The notes under the pieces were generated by a model. It had not been told where the DNA came from. It saw nothing but the letters and a program-made list of their open reading frames with translations, and did not search any database. From CAWBVG01 sp963792175 (GTDB lineage: Bacteria; Acidobacteriota; Vicinamibacteria; Vicinamibacterales; CAVVIG01), in NCBI GenBank assembly GCA_963792175.1, contig CAWBVG010000034.1, forward strand, positions 62,001 to 126,000: a stretch of DNA of 64,000 nt, in the 5' to 3' direction. A program made the translations under genes and the position numbers. Positions 16,866 to 25,735 of the stretch are shown one piece after another; the first letter of the stretch is position 1, and each line of letters opens with the position of its first letter.

Positions 16866-17840
16866 GTGCCAACCGCGGTCGATGGATGCGCCTCTCGCGG
16901 TTCGGGCGCTCCCCACGTCAGGTTGGCCGTGGGCGGCCAGAATCAGCTGGTCTACCTGCCGACGACGCTCGCGCAGGAGCTCGGGTACTACAAGGAAGAA
17001 GGGCTCGACGTCGAGCTCCAGGACCACGCCGGCGGCGCGAAGGCGCTGCAGTCGCTGGTCGGCGGCAGCTCGGACGTCGTGTCGGGGTTTTACGATCACA
17101 CGATTCAGATGGCGGCCGAAGGCCGCGCGTTCGTCGCGTTCGTGAACATGCTCCGCTATCCCGGGTTGGTACTCGTCACGTCGCCGCAAAGCGCAGGCGC
17201 TGTCACCACGATCGGCGACCTGAAGGGGCGCATCGCCGGCGTGACCGCGGCCGGCTCGTCGTCGCAGATGCTGCTGACCTACATGCTGCAGCGCAGCGGC
17301 CTCACGCTCGAAGACGTCAGCATCACGCCCGTGGGGAGCGCCGCCACGGCAATCGCGGCGATCGAGCACGGCAAGGTGGACGCCGCGATGGTGGCGGACC
17401 CGGCATTCACGATCATCACGACGCGCAATCCCGGCGTGCGGGTGCTGGCGGATCTGCGCACCGCGGCCGGCGTCAAGGCGGCAGTCGGCGCCGACACCTA
17501 TCCCAGCTCCGTTCTGTACGCGAAGGCCGAATGGATTCGCGACAACCGCGAGACGACCTCGAAGCTGGCCCGCGCGATTCTCCGCACGCTGCAGTGGATG
17601 CACACGCACTCGCCGCGCGAGATCGCCGACAAGACGCCGAAGACATTCCGCGGCGAAAACGACGCCCTCTACATCGACGCCGTGAAGAGCTCGATGCCGA
17701 TGTTCTCGCCAGACGGGACGATGGACCTCAAAGGCGCGGAGGCCGTGAAGACCCTGCTGGCTGGCTCGATGGAGAAGGTCAGGGCCGCTGACATCGACCT
17801 GTCAAAAACCTACACGAACGAATTCATCCATGGACGCTAA
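16839..17840 (+). CDS. ABC transporter substrate-binding protein, SsuA/THI5-like
   Basis: The 333-residue protein has the periplasmic NMT1/SsuA fold: VRLAVGGQNQLVYLPTTLAQ, GYYKEEGLDVEL, GSSDVVSGFYDHT, and DAAMVADPAFTI. It should bind the substrate (sulfonate, thiamine precursor or similar) for the permease and ATPase upstream. The only usable start is GTG 16839, which lies inside a CTTTGTGTC word repeat, so the leader FVTFVSFVPTAVDGCASRG is repeat-derived. Its Cys may serve as a lipobox. The next gene starts within its last codons (17830). Confidence 0.85.
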   Translation: MSFVTFVSFVPTAVDGCASRGSGAPHVRLAVGGQNQLVYLPTTLAQELGYYKEEGLDVELQDHAGGAKALQSLVGGSSDVVSGFYDHTIQMAAEGRAFVAFVNMLRYPGLVLVTSPQSAGAVTTIGDLKGRIAGVTAAGSSSQMLLTYMLQRSGLTLEDVSITPVGSAATAIAAIEHGKVDAAMVADPAFTIITTRNPGVRVLADLRTAAGVKAAVGADTYPSSVLYAKAEWIRDNRETTSKLARAILRTLQWMHTHSPREIADKTPKTFRGENDALYIDAVKSSMPMFSPDGTMDLKGAEAVKTLLAGSMEKVRAADIDLSKTYTNEFIHGR

Positions 17841-18675
17841 AACGCTGCTCTTCGTCGGCCTCGGGGCGATGGCCGTTCTCTATGTCACGGCCGTCGCCCG
17901 ATGCGGCTGGACGACGCCGACCATCCTGCAGTCAGCGATCGGGTTCGTGACCGCCTTCTTCGACACGCTGGGCATCGGGTCGTTCGCGACGACGACGGCC
18001 GCGTACAGGCTGCGAAACCTGGTGCCCGTCAAGCTGCTTCCGGGCACGCTGAATGTCGGGCATGCGCCGGCGACGATTGCGCAGGCGCTCATCTACACCA
18101 GCATCGTTCCGGTCAACGCGACGACCCTGGTGCTGATGATCGTGGCGGCATCGCTCGGCGCGTGGGTCGGCGCCGGCTTCGTGGTCCACTGGCCGAGGCG
18201 CCGGATTCAGATTGGCATGGGCATCGCGCTGATGGGCGCGGCAACGCTGATGTTTCTCCAGCTGCTCAACCTGTTTCCCGGGGGCGGTGTTGCGCTCGAG
18301 CTCACCGGAACTCGCCTCGCACTCGGCCTGGGCGGCAATTTCGTACTGGGCGCGCTGATGATGCTCGGTATCGGACTCTATGCCCCGTGCATGATTCTCG
18401 TCAGCCTGCTCGGCATGAATCCGAGCGCGGCGTTTCCGATCATGATGGGCTCGTGCGCGTTCCTGATGCCGATCAGTACCGTGCAGTTCGCGAAGTCGCG
18501 CACTTACCACGTCCAGGCCGCACTCGGGCTTGCTCTGGGCGGCCTGCCCGGCGTGCTCATCGCCGCGGGCGTGTTCTGGTCGCTGTCTCTCGTCGCCGTC
18601 CGGTGGCTGGTTGTCGTGGTGGTGGTCTACACGTCGCTGAACATGCTGCTGACCGCCCGCGACAAACATGCGTAA
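17830..18675 (+). CDS. TauE/SafE family anion permease
   Basis: A 281-residue polytopic membrane protein with about eight helices and the two half-repeats of TauE/SafE proteins (IGFVTAFFDTLGIGSFATTT in the first, LGALMMLGIGLYAPCMILVS in the second). Such proteins export sulfite, sulfoacetate or other organosulfur anions. Overlaps the substrate-binding protein by 11 bases and the dehydrogenase by 8 bases. Next to an SsuABC-like importer it supports, but does not prove, organosulfonate uptake with sulfite release. Confidence 0.88.
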   Translation: MDAKTLLFVGLGAMAVLYVTAVARCGWTTPTILQSAIGFVTAFFDTLGIGSFATTTAAYRLRNLVPVKLLPGTLNVGHAPATIAQALIYTSIVPVNATTLVLMIVAASLGAWVGAGFVVHWPRRRIQIGMGIALMGAATLMFLQLLNLFPGGGVALELTGTRLALGLGGNFVLGALMMLGIGLYAPCMILVSLLGMNPSAAFPIMMGSCAFLMPISTVQFAKSRTYHVQAALGLALGGLPGVLIAAGVFWSLSLVAVRWLVVVVVVYTSLNMLLTARDKHA

Positions 18676-19684
18676 ACCAGTCGTTCTCATTACCGGCGCG
18701 GGCGGCGAGATCGGCCACGGCCTGGTCACGCGCCTGTCAGCCGCGGGGCTGCCGATCATCACCATCGACGTCAGTCCCCTCGATCCGGCGCTCGCGCCGC
18801 TCGTGACGCGCGAATTCACGGGATCGATTACCGACAACAGCCTGCTCGACCGGATGATCGCCGAGTTCGAGGTGGACCGCGTGTTTCACCTGGCGGCGCT
18901 GCTCTCGACGCGCTCGGAGTTCACGCCGGTGACGGCGCATCACGTGAACGTGGAAGGGACGCTCAACCTCCTGGAGTTCGCGCAACGCCAAGGCGAGTCG
19001 CACGGGAGGCCCGTCACGTTCATTTACCCATCGTCGATCGCCGCCTACGGGCTGCCCGGCCTCGACGCGAAGTCGCGCGCCGGCGCCGTGCGGGAGGACG
19101 AGTACGCGCATCCGACGACGATGTACGGGTGCAACAAGCTGTACTGCGAGCAACTCGGGCACTACTACGCGAAGTACTACAAACAGCTGTCGGCCGACGC
19201 CATCCCCAGAGTGGATTTCCGCTGCGTGCGGTTCCCCGGCTTGATCTCCGCGGTGACCGTCCCGTCCGGCGGCACGTCCGACTACGCGCCTGAAATGATC
19301 CACGCCGCCGCCAGGGGCGAGCCCTACGACTGCTTCGTCCGTCCGGACACCACGATTCCGTTCATGGCGATGCCGGACGGCATCGATGCGCTCCTGACGC
19401 TGGCCGCCGCACCGCGACAGCGGCTGACGCGTTCCGCGTACAACCTGACGGCGTTCAACCCGTCGGCCTCGGAGATCCGCGACGTCGTGGTCGCGGCGTT
19501 CCCCGACGCGAGGATCGGGTACAAGGCCGATGCCAAGCGTCAGGGCATCGTCGATTCGTGGCCGGCGGCGGTCGACGACTCCGCCGCTCGCCACGACTGG
19601 GGATTCGCGCCGAAGTACGACTTCGAGCGCGCGTTCCAGGAGTACCCGATCCCGACGATTCGCGAGCGCTACCAGAAAAGATAG
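18668..19684 (+). CDS. SDR-type L-threonine 3-dehydrogenase-like NAD-dependent epimerase/dehydratase
   Basis: 338 residues, extended SDR fold: NAD loop VLITGAGGEIG, HLAALLSTRSEF, YPSSIAAYG, the catalytic Tyr-Lys in MYGCNKLYCEQ, and the specific block RFPGLISAVTVPSGGTSDYA, then CFVRPDTTIPFMAMPDG, which is characteristic of GalE-like threonine dehydrogenases. These oxidise L-threonine to 2-amino-3-ketobutyrate. It is the last gene of the 14319-19684 operon and lies 205 bases before homoserine kinase and threonine synthase, consistent with a threonine metabolism role. Close SDR relatives with other substrates cannot be excluded. Confidence 0.82.
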   Translation: MRKPVVLITGAGGEIGHGLVTRLSAAGLPIITIDVSPLDPALAPLVTREFTGSITDNSLLDRMIAEFEVDRVFHLAALLSTRSEFTPVTAHHVNVEGTLNLLEFAQRQGESHGRPVTFIYPSSIAAYGLPGLDAKSRAGAVREDEYAHPTTMYGCNKLYCEQLGHYYAKYYKQLSADAIPRVDFRCVRFPGLISAVTVPSGGTSDYAPEMIHAAARGEPYDCFVRPDTTIPFMAMPDGIDALLTLAAAPRQRLTRSAYNLTAFNPSASEIRDVVVAAFPDARIGYKADAKRQGIVDSWPAAVDDSAARHDWGFAPKYDFERAFQEYPIPTIRERYQKR

Positions 19685-19880
19685 CCACAGAGACACAGAG
19701 GCACGAGCTGCCGAATCGGCGCGTCGCCGTTCGAGCGACGCACCGACCGCATCGATCACCGCTCGTGTGCGCCGCTCGATCGGCTGCCGACCTGCTCCGC
19801 GGCCCGCCGTCGAATCGGATATCCGGCTGCGCGCTGCCATGCTGTCGGAAGCGCGGAGCGCGAAGGCGGTCGGGTAAGAT
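19685..19880. repeat. Intergenic repeats before the threonine genes
   Basis: A single CACAGAGACACAGAGG arm lies at 19685-19706 and a GGAGCGCGAAGGCGG element at about 19856-19874, close to the homoserine kinase start at 19890. The rest of this 205-base gap shows no gene. Confidence 0.5.
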
Positions 19881-19889
19881 GACGGTCCG

Positions 19890-20826
19890 ATGGATGCTGT
19901 GACCGCCTTCGCGCCGGCAACGGTGTCGAACGTCGCGTGCGGGTTCGATGTGCTTGGGTTCGCGCTCGACGCGCCGGGCGACGAGGTCACGGCGCGCTTC
20001 AGCGGCGCGTCCGCGACGCAGGTGACGATTGACGACATCATCGGCGACGATGGGCGCCTGCCTCGGGCGGCGGAGCGGAATACCGCAGGCGTCGCCGCGC
20101 GGGCGCTGCTGACGCGGCTCGGCGAGCGGCGCGGGGTCGCCCTCACGATCCGCAAGGGACTGCCGCTCTCCAGCGGTCTCGGCGGCAGCGCCGCGAGCGC
20201 CGTCGCGGCGGCGGTCGCCGTGAACGGGTTGCTTGGCGCCGATACGCCGCTCGACGTCCTGATGGCCTGCGCCTTCGAAGGCGAACGCGTCGGCGCAGGC
20301 TCCGCGCACGGCGACAACATCGCGCCGGCGTTGTACGGCGGCTTCGTGCTGGTGCGCGTCGCAGACCCGGCCGACGTGATCAGACTGCCGGTGCCCGCCG
20401 GGCTCACGGCCGTCGTCGTCCATCCCGACCTCGAAATCGAGACCGCACGCGCCAGGGAGCTGCTGGGGCAGACGGTCCCGCTCGAGCGATGCCATCAGGC
20501 AATGGGCGAATCTCGGCACGCTCGTGGATGCCCTCCATCGCGCGGACTTCGAGCAGCTGGCGCGTTCCCTCGAGGACACGATTGCCGAGCCACGCCGCGC
20601 GTCGCTCGTGCCCGGTCTCGCGGAGATCAAGCGGGCGGCGGTCAACGCCGGCGCGCTCGGCTGCAGCCTGTCCGGATCCGGCCCCTCGTTGTTCGCCTTG
20701 TGCCGGGACGCGTCGGCGGCCGCCCGTGTGGCCTCCGCCATGACCGCCGCCGTTCAACACCACATCGGCGGCACGCCCCAGACCTACGTTTCGCCCATCG
20801 CTCCACGCGGCGCGCGAGTGGTATAG
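19890..20826 (+). CDS. thrB: Homoserine kinase (one frame disruption)
   Basis: The protein starts MDAVTAFAPATVSNVACGFD, the homoserine kinase N-terminus, and carries the GHMP ATP-binding loop LPLSSGLGGSAASA and the C-terminal GCSLSGSGPSLFAL motif. It phosphorylates L-homoserine for threonine synthase, which follows 12 bases downstream. The frame slips by one base near 20491: the family sequence AIRQWANLGTLVDALHRADF straddles the two frames. Total about 311 residues. Pathway placement beside thrC is solid. Confidence 0.9.
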
Positions 20827-20838
20827 CAGCGAGCCACC

Positions 20839-22186
20839 ATGCGCTTTGTCACGACCACCGGCTCGGCGCCGCCAGTCTCGTTCACCACGGCGCTGTTCGA
20901 CGGCCTGGCGCCCGACGGCGGACTGTACGTTCCGGAACGGATCGAGCCGTGGACGGCGGACGAGCTCGCGCGGCTGCCGCGGCGCACCCTGACCGAGATC
21001 GGCTTGCGCGCGATGCGTCCCTTCACGCGCGGCGAGCTCGATCCCGCCGTCCTCGAAGCCGTCGTCGTCGAGGCGCTGAACTTCGAGATCCCGCTGGTGG
21101 AAGTCGAACCGGGCGTGCATGCCCTGGAGTTGTTTCACGGGCCGACGCTCGCGTTCAAGGACGTCGGCGCCCGCGTCATGGCGCGGGTGATGGCATCGCT
21201 GCACCTGGCGGAGGAGCCGCTCACCGTCCTGGTCGCGACCTCAGGCGACACCGGCAGCGCGGTGGCTCACGCGTTCCACCGTGTGCCGCACACGCGAGTC
21301 GTCATTCTCTATCCGGACGGCCGGATCAGCCCGACGCAGGAAGCGCAGTTGACGATGTTCAACGGCGAGCGGGCGAACGTACGGGCGTACGCGGTGGCGG
21401 GGAGCTTCGACGACTGTCATCGGCTGACCCGCGAGGCATTCGGCGACCCCGGGCTGCGCACCGTGATGCGGCTGACGTCCGCGAACTCCGTCAACGTCGG
21501 CCGCCTGCTGCCGCAATCGATCTACTACTTCCACGCTGTCGCGCAACTCGCCGCGCAGGCAGCCGGGCCGGCCCCGGCGGACGTCCTGTTCTCGACGCCC
21601 AGCGGAAACTTCGGGAACCTCACCGCCGGGCTGATGGCGAAACGCGCCGGCCTGGCGGTCGCGCAGTTTGTTGCCGCGACCAACGTGAACGACGTCGTGC
21701 CGGAATATCTGGCGACCGGCCGCTACACGCCGCGCGCATCGGTGCACACGATGGCCAATGCGATGGACGTCGGCCACCCGAGCAACTTCGAACGCATGTC
21801 GTGGCTGTACCACGGCGATCGCGACGCGATGCGCCACGACGTGATCGGCGTGTCCTTCACGGACGATCGCGTTCGCGACACCATCCGGCGGGTATTCGAG
21901 ACGCGCGGCTACCTCCTGGATCCCCATTCGGCGATCGCGTACATGGGGCTGAAGGGCGTCCTCGAGTCCGAGGGATCGGGTCCCAAGCCCCATGGGGTCA
22001 GGCTTCAGCCGGAACGGCGTGTTTCTCGCCACCGCGCATCCCGCAAAGTTCGCGGAGATCGTCGAGCCGATCATCGGCAGGAAGGTCGAGAAACCGGAGC
22101 CGCTGGCCCAGGCGCTTGGCCAGCCGCGGCACATCATCCGGATCGACGCGGCGCTCGATGCGGTCAAGACGGTGTTGTGTGTCTGA
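20839..22186 (+). CDS. thrC: Threonine synthase (repeat insertion and one frame disruption)
   Basis: The protein has the PLP lysine in HGPTLAFKDVGARVM (K107), the GDTGSAVAHAF loop, the phosphate-binding SGNFGNLTAG segment, and the C-terminal PHSAIAYMGLKGVL. It converts O-phosphohomoserine to threonine. Around 21966-22010, where relatives read a short GTSxGxGVFLATAHP loop, there is a repeat-like stretch (gggtcccaagccccatgggg) and a one-base slip; the continuation FLATAHPAKFAEIVEPIIG ends at TGA 22184-22186. A small gene overlaps its end by 8 bases. Confidence 0.9.
21966..22012. repeat. Repeat-like insertion in the thrC active-site-distal loop
   Basis: The segment ggtcccaagccccatggggt plus caggcttcagcc resembles short dispersed intergenic repeats and adds about 12 codons to a loop that is short in other threonine synthases. 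It contains the self-complementary ccccatgggg. Confidence 0.45.
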
Positions 22187-22448
22187 TCGACCGGAGGAAT
22201 CGTCGAGACCGTACCGCGCTGACGTGCTCGAGCAATTGTGGCGGCACGGGGTTCAGCCGAAGCCCGATACGCCGCCACAGCTCGTGCGCGACTACGTCCG
22301 TGACTTGTATCGCTACGAGATCCGGCGGCTCCGCGAGCGGTATCTCAATCGCGAGTTTGCCAAGGCGGAATACAGCCAACGCGTCGATCAACTGCGCCGT
22401 GCGTATCCGGTGCTCGCGCTGCGGGCCTGGGAGTGGCTCGAGCGGTAA
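22179..22448 (+). CDS. Small conserved-looking protein overlapping thrC (89 aa)
   Basis: GTG 22179 lies within the last codons of thrC and opens an 89-residue frame starting VSDRPEESSRPYRADVLEQL. The protein is basic and helical, with a clear heptad-like helix YRYEIRRLRERYLNREFAKA and a C-terminal YPVLALRAWEWLER. There is no signal peptide or catalytic motif. Translational coupling to thrC through an 8-base overlap suggests a real gene. Function unknown; a small regulatory or structural partner is possible. Confidence 0.65.
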   Translation: MSDRPEESSRPYRADVLEQLWRHGVQPKPDTPPQLVRDYVRDLYRYEIRRLRERYLNREFAKAEYSQRVDQLRRAYPVLALRAWEWLER

Positions 22449-22513
22449 GTGCCACGGGCATTGCCCATCTCGACCTCCCACCGGATAATGCGCAGACGGC
22501 CACGACCAGGCTC

Positions 22514-23056
22514 ATGGACGACGACCGCAGTAAACCGCCGCCGGCTCAAGAACTTGCGCCGCTCGTGTACGACGAGCTCCGCCGGCTGGCGGGCGCCTAC
22601 ATCCGTCGCGAGCGCCCGGGTCAGACGCTGCAGGCGACGGCGCTCGTCCACGAGGCCTACCTGCGCCTTGCCGGGGCCGGCACGCCCTGGCACGACAAAC
22701 GCCACTTCGTGGGCATCGCGGCGCGGTCGATGCGCCAGATTCTGGTGGAGCGCGCCCGCGCCCGCGGCGCCCAGAAACGGTGGGGCGGGATGAACCGCGT
22801 GTCGCTCACCGACGCGCTCGCGGTCGCCTCCGACCCCGAATCGGTCCTGCCGCCGCTCGATGACGCGCTGAACCGTCTCGAACAGATCGATCCCGAGCAG
22901 GCGCGGATCGTCGAGCTCCGGTTTTTCGCCGGCCTCAGCATCGAGGACGCCGCCGAAGCGCTCAACATGTCGCCGGCCACGCTCAAGCGCCGGTGGGCGC
23001 TGGCCCGGGCCTGGTTGTTCCGGGAGCTGAGCGAACAGGATGTTCGACCAGCCTGA
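22514..23056 (+). CDS. ECF-family RNA polymerase sigma factor
   Basis: From ATG 22514 the protein (about 180 residues) shows sigma region 2 (LVYDELRRLAGAYIRRERP, LVHEAYLRL) and region 4 (ARIVELRFFAGLSIEDAAEALNMS). The layout is that of the ECF group found in acidobacteria and planctomycetes and typically linked to Ser/Thr kinases. No anti-sigma factor gene is adjacent. Instead a membrane-anchored Ser/Thr kinase follows after 79 bases, implying control by phosphorylation; that is family knowledge plus context. The CACGAAAA inverted repeat lies between the two. Confidence 0.9.
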   Translation: MDDDRSKPPPAQELAPLVYDELRRLAGAYIRRERPGQTLQATALVHEAYLRLAGAGTPWHDKRHFVGIAARSMRQILVERARARGAQKRWGGMNRVSLTDALAVASDPESVLPPLDDALNRLEQIDPEQARIVELRFFAGLSIEDAAEALNMSPATLKRRWALARAWLFRELSEQDVRPA

Positions 23057-23060
23057 TCGT

Positions 23061-23120
23061 CACGAAAACACGAAAACACGAATGTCGAAAAGGTCTTTTT
23101 CGTGCTTTCGTGATTTCGTG
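23061..23120. repeat. Inverted word-repeat element, CACGAAAA type
   Basis: Arms of 22 bases at 23061-23082 and 23099-23120 are inverted copies with only two mismatches; each arm is three tandem copies of CACGAAAA-like words. The spacer is 16 bases. It would form a strong hairpin in the transcript between the sigma factor and kinase genes. Confidence 0.85.
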
Positions 23121-23135
23121 GCAACCTGACACGTC

Positions 23136-24614
23136 ATGGAATCCGCACAACGCCGGCGCGTTCGCGACCTGTTCGAGGCGGCGCTCGACCGCGAGCCCGC
23201 CGTGGATGTCCATGGCTGGATCGCGCGCGAAGCGGCCGACGACCCGGTCGTTCGCGACGAAGTGCTGTCGCTGCTCACGCACCATTCGCGCGCCGGCGCC
23301 TTTCTCTCGCAACCGATCGCCGACCATGTCCCCGACCTGCTCGGCGACGACGAGCCGCTCGCGCCCGGCGCGAAAGTCGGCGCCTACACCATCGTCCGGG
23401 AACTCGGCCGCGGAGGCATGGGGCGGGTGTACCTCGCGTCCGACGAGCGTCTCGGCCGGACGGTGGCATTGAAGGCGCTCGCGCCTCACTTGGTGCGCGA
23501 TCCGGCACAGCGCGAGCGGCTCCGGCGCGAAGCGCGTGCGGCGGCGGGCCTTACGCATCCGGGCATCTGCACCGTATATGCCCTCGAAGAAGTGGACGGC
23601 GAGCTATACATCGCGTCGGAGTTCGTCGACGGTCACACGCTCGGCGAGGAGATCCGATCGGGCCGCACCCCGGCAAATCGCGACGTGCTGCGCACCGGCC
23701 GCGAACTGGCCGAGGCGCTCGCGAGCGCGCATGCGAAGAACATCGTCCACCGGGATCTGAAGCCCGACAACGTCATGCGCACCGTTGACGGCCGGCTCAA
23801 GATTCTCGACTTCGGGCTGGCCCGCATCGATAGCCCGGATCGTCTGTCGCCGGCCACGATTGCGACGCAGCCGGGCCTGCTGATCGGCACGCCGGCGTAC
23901 ATGTCGCCCGAACAGATCAACGGCCAGCCGGTGGACACTCGCGCCGATGTCTTCGCCTTCGGCGTGCTGCTGTACGAATACGCGTGCGGCGTGCACCCGT
24001 TTCTCGGATCGACGACGCTGGCGACGGTGGCGCGAGTGCTCGAGAGCGATGCCCGCCCGATTGCCGCGCACTGCCCCGACATCTCGAGCGGCTTGGCGGA
24101 CGTCATCTCCCGATGCCTCCGCAAGGCGCCGGCCGAGCGGTATGGGTCGGCCGCCGAGATTGCCGCCGCGCTCGCAGCCATTGGCGAGGGCGCACCGGTG
24201 CACTCGGGCGCGACCATGTGGTGGCGCACCCATCAGATCGTCATCGCCGTCCTGTACATCGCGGCCGCGGTGCTGGCGTGGCAGATCAAGGAATGGATGG
24301 AGACGCCGGTGACGGTCTCGATTTTTCTCGCGCTCGGCGCGTGTGCCACCATCGGCGGCGTGCTGCGCGGACACCTGGCGTTCACCGACTGGATGAACCG
24401 CGCGCACCTGGTGGCCGAGCGCAAGCGGACCGCCCACGCCACCCGATTGGTCGATCTGACGACGAGCGTCCTGCTCTTCGCGGACGCCGTGTTGATCGCG
24501 CAGCAGCAGGCGTTGCCGGCCGTTTTCTCGCTCAGCCTGGCGCTCGGCATCGCGCTGGCCGCGCTGCTGCTGGAACCGGCGACCAACCGCGCGGCATTTG
24601 GGGACCAGGCATGA
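23136..24614 (+). CDS. Membrane-anchored serine/threonine protein kinase
   Basis: 492 residues. The kinase domain has the Gly loop GRGGMGRVYLA, Lys113 (VALK), HRDLKPDN (catalytic D207), DFG (D225) and the GTPAYMSPEQ activation segment. A C-terminal region with four hydrophobic helices (from about residue 365) anchors it in the membrane, without an obvious extracellular sensor domain. The N-terminal 85 residues are the short helical head seen in ECF-linked acidobacterial kinases. Its stop overlaps the oxidoreductase start (ATGA at 24611). Confidence 0.92.
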   Translation: MESAQRRRVRDLFEAALDREPAVDVHGWIAREAADDPVVRDEVLSLLTHHSRAGAFLSQPIADHVPDLLGDDEPLAPGAKVGAYTIVRELGRGGMGRVYLASDERLGRTVALKALAPHLVRDPAQRERLRREARAAAGLTHPGICTVYALEEVDGELYIASEFVDGHTLGEEIRSGRTPANRDVLRTGRELAEALASAHAKNIVHRDLKPDNVMRTVDGRLKILDFGLARIDSPDRLSPATIATQPGLLIGTPAYMSPEQINGQPVDTRADVFAFGVLLYEYACGVHPFLGSTTLATVARVLESDARPIAAHCPDISSGLADVISRCLRKAPAERYGSAAEIAAALAAIGEGAPVHSGATMWWRTHQIVIAVLYIAAAVLAWQIKEWMETPVTVSIFLALGACATIGGVLRGHLAFTDWMNRAHLVAERKRTAHATRLVDLTTSVLLFADAVLIAQQQALPAVFSLSLALGIALAALLLEPATNRAAFGDQA

Positions 24615-25591
24615 TCGCAATCGAGATTCGTGAACCGGGCGGACCGGAAGTCCTCGTCCCCGTCGAGCGGCAGACGCCGGTCCCGGCGGCGGGGGAAGTG
24701 CTGATCAAAGTGGCAGCGGCCGGGGTCAACCGGCCCGATGTCTTTCAGCGGCTGGGACGGTATCCTCCGCCGCCAGGCGTCACCGACATTCCAGGTCTCG
24801 AGGTCTCGGGGATCATCACGGAAGTGGCGGGCGGCGCGGGAAGCTTCCGCGTCGGCGACGCCGTCTGCGCGCTGGTCGCCGGCGGCGGTTACGCGGAGTA
24901 CTGCGTCGCGCCGGCGCCGCAGTGTCTGCCCGCGCCGCGCGGCCTCGAGCTGGTCGACGCGGCGGCGATTCCCGAAACATTCCTGACCGTCTGGACCAAC
25001 GTGTTCGAGCGTGGCCGGCTGCAGGCTGGCGAGTCGATCCTGGTCCACGGCGGCTCCAGCGGGATCGGCACCACGGCGATTCAACTCGCGCGGTCGTTCG
25101 GGGCGCGTGTGTTCGCCACCGCCGGTTCGGCCGACAAGTGCGCCGCCTGCGAGCGGCTCGGGGCCGAACGCTGCATCAATTACCGCGACGCCGATTTCGT
25201 GGCGGTGGTCCGCGAGCTGACCGCGGGGCGTGGCGTGGATGTCGTTCTCGACATGGTTGGCGGCGCCTACTTCGCGCGCAACGTCGACGTGCTGGCCCCG
25301 GAAGGACGGCTCGTGGAGATCGCGACGCTCCAGGGCGCCAAGGCTGAACTGAACATCCAGACGATCATGCAGCGGCGCCTCACCATCACCGGCTCGACGC
25401 TGCGGGCGAGGCCGATCGCGGACAAAGGCGCCATCGCCGCGTCCGTGCATCGTCACGTCTGGCCGCTGATCGAGTCCGGTGCGGTCAAGCCGATCGTTTA
25501 CGCCACGTTTCCTTTACGAGACGCGTCCGCAGCCCATCGGGTGATGGAATCGAGCGCGCACATCGGCAAGCTCGTGCTGCTGATCACGTAG
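24611..25591 (+). CDS. NAD(P)H:quinone oxidoreductase, zinc-free MDR family
   Basis: 326 residues starting MIAIEIREPGGPEVL. GroES-like N-terminal domain (VAAAGVNRPDVFQRLGRYPP), then a nucleotide-binding fold with VHGGSSGIGTTAIQLA and VDVVLDMVGGAYF. No Zn-binding Cys/His set is present, as in PIG3/QorA-type quinone reductases. Overlaps the kinase by 4 bases and so shares its transcript. Confidence 0.9.
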   Translation: MIAIEIREPGGPEVLVPVERQTPVPAAGEVLIKVAAAGVNRPDVFQRLGRYPPPPGVTDIPGLEVSGIITEVAGGAGSFRVGDAVCALVAGGGYAEYCVAPAPQCLPAPRGLELVDAAAIPETFLTVWTNVFERGRLQAGESILVHGGSSGIGTTAIQLARSFGARVFATAGSADKCAACERLGAERCINYRDADFVAVVRELTAGRGVDVVLDMVGGAYFARNVDVLAPEGRLVEIATLQGAKAELNIQTIMQRRLTITGSTLRARPIADKGAIAASVHRHVWPLIESGAVKPIVYATFPLRDASAAHRVMESSAHIGKLVLLIT

Positions 25592-25713
25592 AACGCAGAG
25601 TCCGCAGGGCACGCAGAGCAAACAAGAATCTCGGGCTCGCTCGGCGTGGTCGTCCACAGGTCCGCCGAGCACACTGGAAAACCGGTCTCTGCGAGCTCTG
25701 CGAGCTCCGCGTT
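25592..25713. repeat. Inverted word-repeat element, GCAGAG type
   Basis: 27-base arms at 25592-25618 and 25687-25713 match inverted at 21 of 27 positions; both start with aacgc and use the GCAGAG word. The 68-base core is not repetitive. It lies between the quinone reductase and FKBP genes; a tacaat box (25720-25725) immediately follows and could be the FKBP -10 element. Confidence 0.7.
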
Positions 25714-25735
25714 CCTTGTGTACAATCAGTCGGTT

